Below, in pieces: positions 61,289 to 64,000 of a DNA stretch of 64,000 bases. Each line of letters begins with the position of its first letter. The stretch's first letter is position 1. Origin of the DNA: CAYSSJ01 sp964433675 (GTDB lineage Bacteria > Cloacimonadota > Cloacimonadia > Cloacimonadales > TCS61); NCBI GenBank assembly GCA_964433675.1, contig CAYSSJ010000002.1, positions 135,634 to 199,633 on the forward strand. The letters run 5' to 3'. The position numbers and the translations under genes were made by a program. The notes under the pieces are model-generated. The model made no database searches. It was not told the DNA's origin and saw only the letters and a program-made list of their open reading frames with translations.

Positions 61289-63160
61289 ATGAAAAAAATA
61301 TTTGTTTTGGTGGTAGTTTGTATAGTAATGGCGAATATGATTCTTCTTGCCAGGGAAGATGTATCTCACACTATGATACCATCAAAAACAAATGTCGACT
61401 CATTAATCTCACTCGCTACCTCATATACCGAATACTCTTATGAAGAATGTTTAGAATTCGGAGAACTGGCGCAACAGTTGGCAGCCGGTTTGGATTATGA
61501 GGAAGGAGAAGCTGATGCTATTTTTAGCATCGGACTGACTTATGATTATATGCAGGATTTTTATCAGGCAATTACATATTATGAACATGCGTTGGAGTTA
61601 TATGAAAAATTAGAAGATATCGAAGGGATTTTCATTACTACGAATAATCTGGGATTAATATACAAAGAATGGGGTCAATATACAATCGCACTCGATTATT
61701 TTTTCAAAGCACTGGAGCAAGCAGAGATAAAAGAAGATCCCTATGACCTGGCTACCCTATACAATAATATCGGATTGCTCCATAATTTGACAGATAATCT
61801 GGATCAATCTGCCGAGTATTTCCAAAAAGCTTTAGACTTATCAACTCAGTTCGATGATACACCACTGACCATCTCATTATATCTGAATACCGGGTCTGTA
61901 TGTTTTGATCGAGAAAACTATGAGGAAGCTTTGTATCATTATCAAAAAGCTTATGAACTATCCGAGCAATACGATGACCAAGAAAGCCTTTCCAAAGCAA
62001 TCCATAATATTGGTATGATCTACCATCATAATGAACAATATGAAGAAGCTTTGAAACACTATGAGCGTTCTTTACAAATAGCCCAAGAATTGGAACTCTA
62101 CAATGATATCGCAATTTCATATTCAAATATTGGATTATTGTATTATGATCAAAACAATTTCTCAAAAGCAATCGAGTTTTTTCAAAAAAGCAATCAGATA
62201 TCGGAAGAACAGAACTTCACGATCATCTCTAGTGATAATCATCTCTATTTATCAGAGATCTATGAAAAAAAGCAACAACTTCAAAAAGCGCTCTCACATT
62301 TTCAGAACTACAAAGAGCTAAACTCTGCTCTATTAGAAGAGAAGTATCAGAAAAGATTGAATGCTCTGCAGCATCATCTGGAATTGCGCGAACAGGAGAT
62401 AAAGCAATACCAGCAAGAAGCTGAAGCCCAAGTCTCTCACCAGATTACCATCAGAAATATCATAGTTGTTATTATGCTGGTTCTGATGAACATTATCTTC
62501 ATGATCTATATCCGCTACAAGCAGAACATCAAAATGCATAGTGATACCGAAACCAGAAGTGAGGAAATGGAAAAAGCCAACCAAAAGCTGAAAGAGACCA
62601 ATCTGAAACTTCAAAACACCAACAAGGCACTCCAAGAAGCAAAAAAGAAGATCGAAACTTTGGCAAAAACCGATCCGTTAACTAATCTTGCCAATCGCCG
62701 TGAAATGATGGAGAAGATCTTTTATGAGAAAAAAAGATTCGATCGAACCAAAAGACCTTTTACTCTTCTCATTGCCGATATAGACCATTTCAAAAGAATA
62801 AATGACAATTATGGTCACGAAGTCGGAGATTATATTTTAGTCTCTCTTTCCGAAATTTTCGTTTCTATAGTAAGACACATTGATGTAGTTTCTCGCTGGG
62901 GTGGAGAAGAATTTCTTATCTTATTACCGGAGACAGATATCGAAGGTGGTAAAGTGGTAGCAGAAAAGCTCCGTGATTTGATCTCTATCACTCCGTTCTA
63001 TCACGAAGATAAGACCATCTCCCTCACTATCACTTTAGGTGTAAGTGAATTTAAAGAAAACGATAGTATAGATGCCTGTATCAGGCGAGCAGATGAAGCA
63101 CTTTATAGAGGAAAGGAAGGCGGTCGAAATCGAGTGGAGCTAGAATCTTTTAGCTCATAA
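61289..63160 (+). CDS. TPR-sensor diguanylate cyclase
   Basis: 623 residues. Signal/anchor MKKIFVLVVVCIVMANMILL, then about eight TPR units (~60-360: YYEHALELYEKLEDIEGIF, FFKALEQAEIKEDPYD and so on), a membrane helix (~390-410, IIVVIMLVLMNIIFMIYI), a coiled coil (420-455) and a GGDEF domain with WGGEEFLIL. RHID five residues upstream is an RxxD inhibitory I-site, so product feedback is expected. The TPR part probably sits in the periplasm and senses partners; the cyclase makes c-di-GMP in the cytoplasm. The 3' end overlaps pdxJ by 11 nt. Confidence 0.9.
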   Translation: MKKIFVLVVVCIVMANMILLAREDVSHTMIPSKTNVDSLISLATSYTEYSYEECLEFGELAQQLAAGLDYEEGEADAIFSIGLTYDYMQDFYQAITYYEHALELYEKLEDIEGIFITTNNLGLIYKEWGQYTIALDYFFKALEQAEIKEDPYDLATLYNNIGLLHNLTDNLDQSAEYFQKALDLSTQFDDTPLTISLYLNTGSVCFDRENYEEALYHYQKAYELSEQYDDQESLSKAIHNIGMIYHHNEQYEEALKHYERSLQIAQELELYNDIAISYSNIGLLYYDQNNFSKAIEFFQKSNQISEEQNFTIISSDNHLYLSEIYEKKQQLQKALSHFQNYKELNSALLEEKYQKRLNALQHHLELREQEIKQYQQEAEAQVSHQITIRNIIVVIMLVLMNIIFMIYIRYKQNIKMHSDTETRSEEMEKANQKLKETNLKLQNTNKALQEAKKKIETLAKTDPLTNLANRREMMEKIFYEKKRFDRTKRPFTLLIADIDHFKRINDNYGHEVGDYILVSLSEIFVSIVRHIDVVSRWGGEEFLILLPETDIEGGKVVAEKLRDLISITPFYHEDKTISLTITLGVSEFKENDSIDACIRRADEALYRGKEGGRNRVELESFSS

Positions 63161-63857
63161 CCAGCATTTTCATGGTGGACACAGCCTCATCTAAACCATA
63201 GAAAACTGCTCTGGAAACGATACTATGCCCGATATTGTATTCCTCGATTATATCGAGTTTCACCAAAGCTTCTATATTGTGATAATTTAAGCCATGTCCT
63301 GCTACAACGCGCATACCGGCATTCTTTATCAATTTGGCAGCTTTGAAGATCCGTTTGACCTCCATTGCTAGCTCTTCCTTATCTTTCAGATTAGCGTATT
63401 TTCCGGTGTGGATCTCGGCTGCGTCTGCCTTTAGCTTTGCAGCCATTTTGATAATCTCTGCATCAGGTTCGATAAACACACTCACCTCGATACCTGCTTC
63501 ACGTAACTCTTTGATTGGCTCTGCCAGATCATCGGTGAGGAGTAAACCACCTTCGGTAGTCAGCTCTTCTCTCTTTTCCGGTACCAAAGTAACTGTATCC
63601 GGTTTCACCGACTTTGCGATTGCAACCATCTCGGAAGTGGCAGCCATCTCCAGATTTAGCTTCGTAGCTACAGTCTGCTTGAGTAGTTTCAAATCTCTCA
63701 ATTGGATATGTCTTCTATCTTCGCGCAGATGAATAGTAATCTGATCTGCACCGTTTTGTTCAGCTATAAAAGCAGCAAAGACCGGATCAGGCTCGATTCC
63801 CATCCGTGCTTGTCTGAGTGTAGCTACATGATCCACATTAATCCCTAATAATGTCAT
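63150..63857 (-). CDS. pdxJ: Pyridoxine 5'-phosphate synthase
   Basis: 235 residues. LGINVDHVATLRQAR (residues 3-17), ADQITIHLREDRRHI and EIHTGKYA, RVVAGHGLNYHN are the conserved blocks of the PdxJ TIM barrel. It condenses 1-deoxyxylulose 5-phosphate with aminoacetone phosphate to PNP in de novo vitamin B6 synthesis. GGATGGAGTAAAA precedes the ATG. No pdxA is in the window. Confidence 0.94.
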   Translation of the reverse strand: MTLLGINVDHVATLRQARMGIEPDPVFAAFIAEQNGADQITIHLREDRRHIQLRDLKLLKQTVATKLNLEMAATSEMVAIAKSVKPDTVTLVPEKREELTTEGGLLLTDDLAEPIKELREAGIEVSVFIEPDAEIIKMAAKLKADAAEIHTGKYANLKDKEELAMEVKRIFKAAKLIKNAGMRVVAGHGLNYHNIEALVKLDIIEEYNIGHSIVSRAVFYGLDEAVSTMKMLVMS

Positions 63858-63890
63858 TTTTACTCCATCCTTTTCTGTATTCAGACAAGA

Positions 63891-64000
63891 TTACAATAGT
63901 TCTTCATAAACCACGATATTAGCTTTAGCGCGAATTTTTTTGAGGTAGCGAATCAATTGTAACTCTTTGTCTATTTGCTTCAATCTATTTATCAGACTAT
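63891..64000 (-). CDS. C-terminal end of an unidentified protein (partial)
   Basis: A stop-free minus-strand frame of 36 codons runs off the window edge and ends with IRYLKKIRAKANIVVYEELL before TAA (63891-63893), 33 bp upstream of pdxJ. The helical/coiled-coil-like stretch and terminal beta strand recall the end of FapA/DUF342 proteins, but too little is visible to decide. Confidence 0.55.
   Translation of the reverse strand, partial: SLINRLKQIDKELQLIRYLKKIRAKANIVVYEELL

Overview
The window looks like a chromosomal segment of an uncultured anaerobic bacterium of the Cloacimonadota type or a close relative in the FCB group. This is inference from content: secreted proteins ending in an FlgD-like sorting domain (NYPNPFNP...), GLUG-repeat surface proteins, a DUF2723 membrane protein, many iron-sulfur redox proteins, moderately low GC, and short gaps between genes on both strands. 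No rRNA, tRNA or CRISPR array was recognised.

Layout. 1-5370: the end of a probable outer-membrane protein, a nucleoside kinase and two GLUG surface proteins. 5370-7850: a compact rloA-rloB (AAA ATPase plus TOPRIM-like) putative defence module with a palindrome-rich promoter, bracketed by a ~43 bp direct repeat that is part of a decayed gene. 7844-16131: YitT, AsnRS, a Gfo/Idh oxidoreductase, HflX and a heterodimeric ABC exporter pair. 16132-16505: a structured leader with a short peptide ORF and mutually exclusive hairpins ending in a terminator, resembling an attenuator of the exporter genes. 16506-19117: an AT-rich island with a truncated transposase and an AbiE-like toxin-antitoxin pair. 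19400-25986: a tightly packed + strand operon (acyl-CoA synthetase, two unknowns, phosphodiesterase, CDF transporter, PAP2 phosphatase, DMT transporter). 25992-32707: a response regulator, a DUF6141-like protein, GNAT-YoaP and a giant secreted protein.

33446-39405 is the most unusual part. Five overlapping or abutting genes appear to encode a tungsten-type aldehyde:ferredoxin oxidoreductase (AOR) that is split at its domain boundary and dispersed into an NADH-dehydrogenase/HydABC-like complex. Gene 1 is AOR_N fused to a NuoE/HydC [2Fe-2S] subunit. Gene 2 is a NuoF/HydB-type flavoprotein. Gene 3 is a NuoG/HydA-type iron-sulfur N-terminus fused to the AOR C-terminal catalytic domains. ThiF-like and ThiS/MoaD-like genes follow, plausibly for the pterin cofactor. 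The arrangement predicts an NAD(H)-linked, possibly electron-bifurcating aldehyde/carboxylate enzyme whose active site is shared by two polypeptides.

39446-64000 is mostly housekeeping: another GLUG lipoprotein, a DUF401 permease, dnaX-methyltransferase-udk, a DUF4139 protein, a GAF/degenerate-GGDEF protein, a MacB-like permease, topA-smg-secA, a DUF2723 protein, uvrA-dapD, a TPR-diguanylate cyclase and pdxJ.
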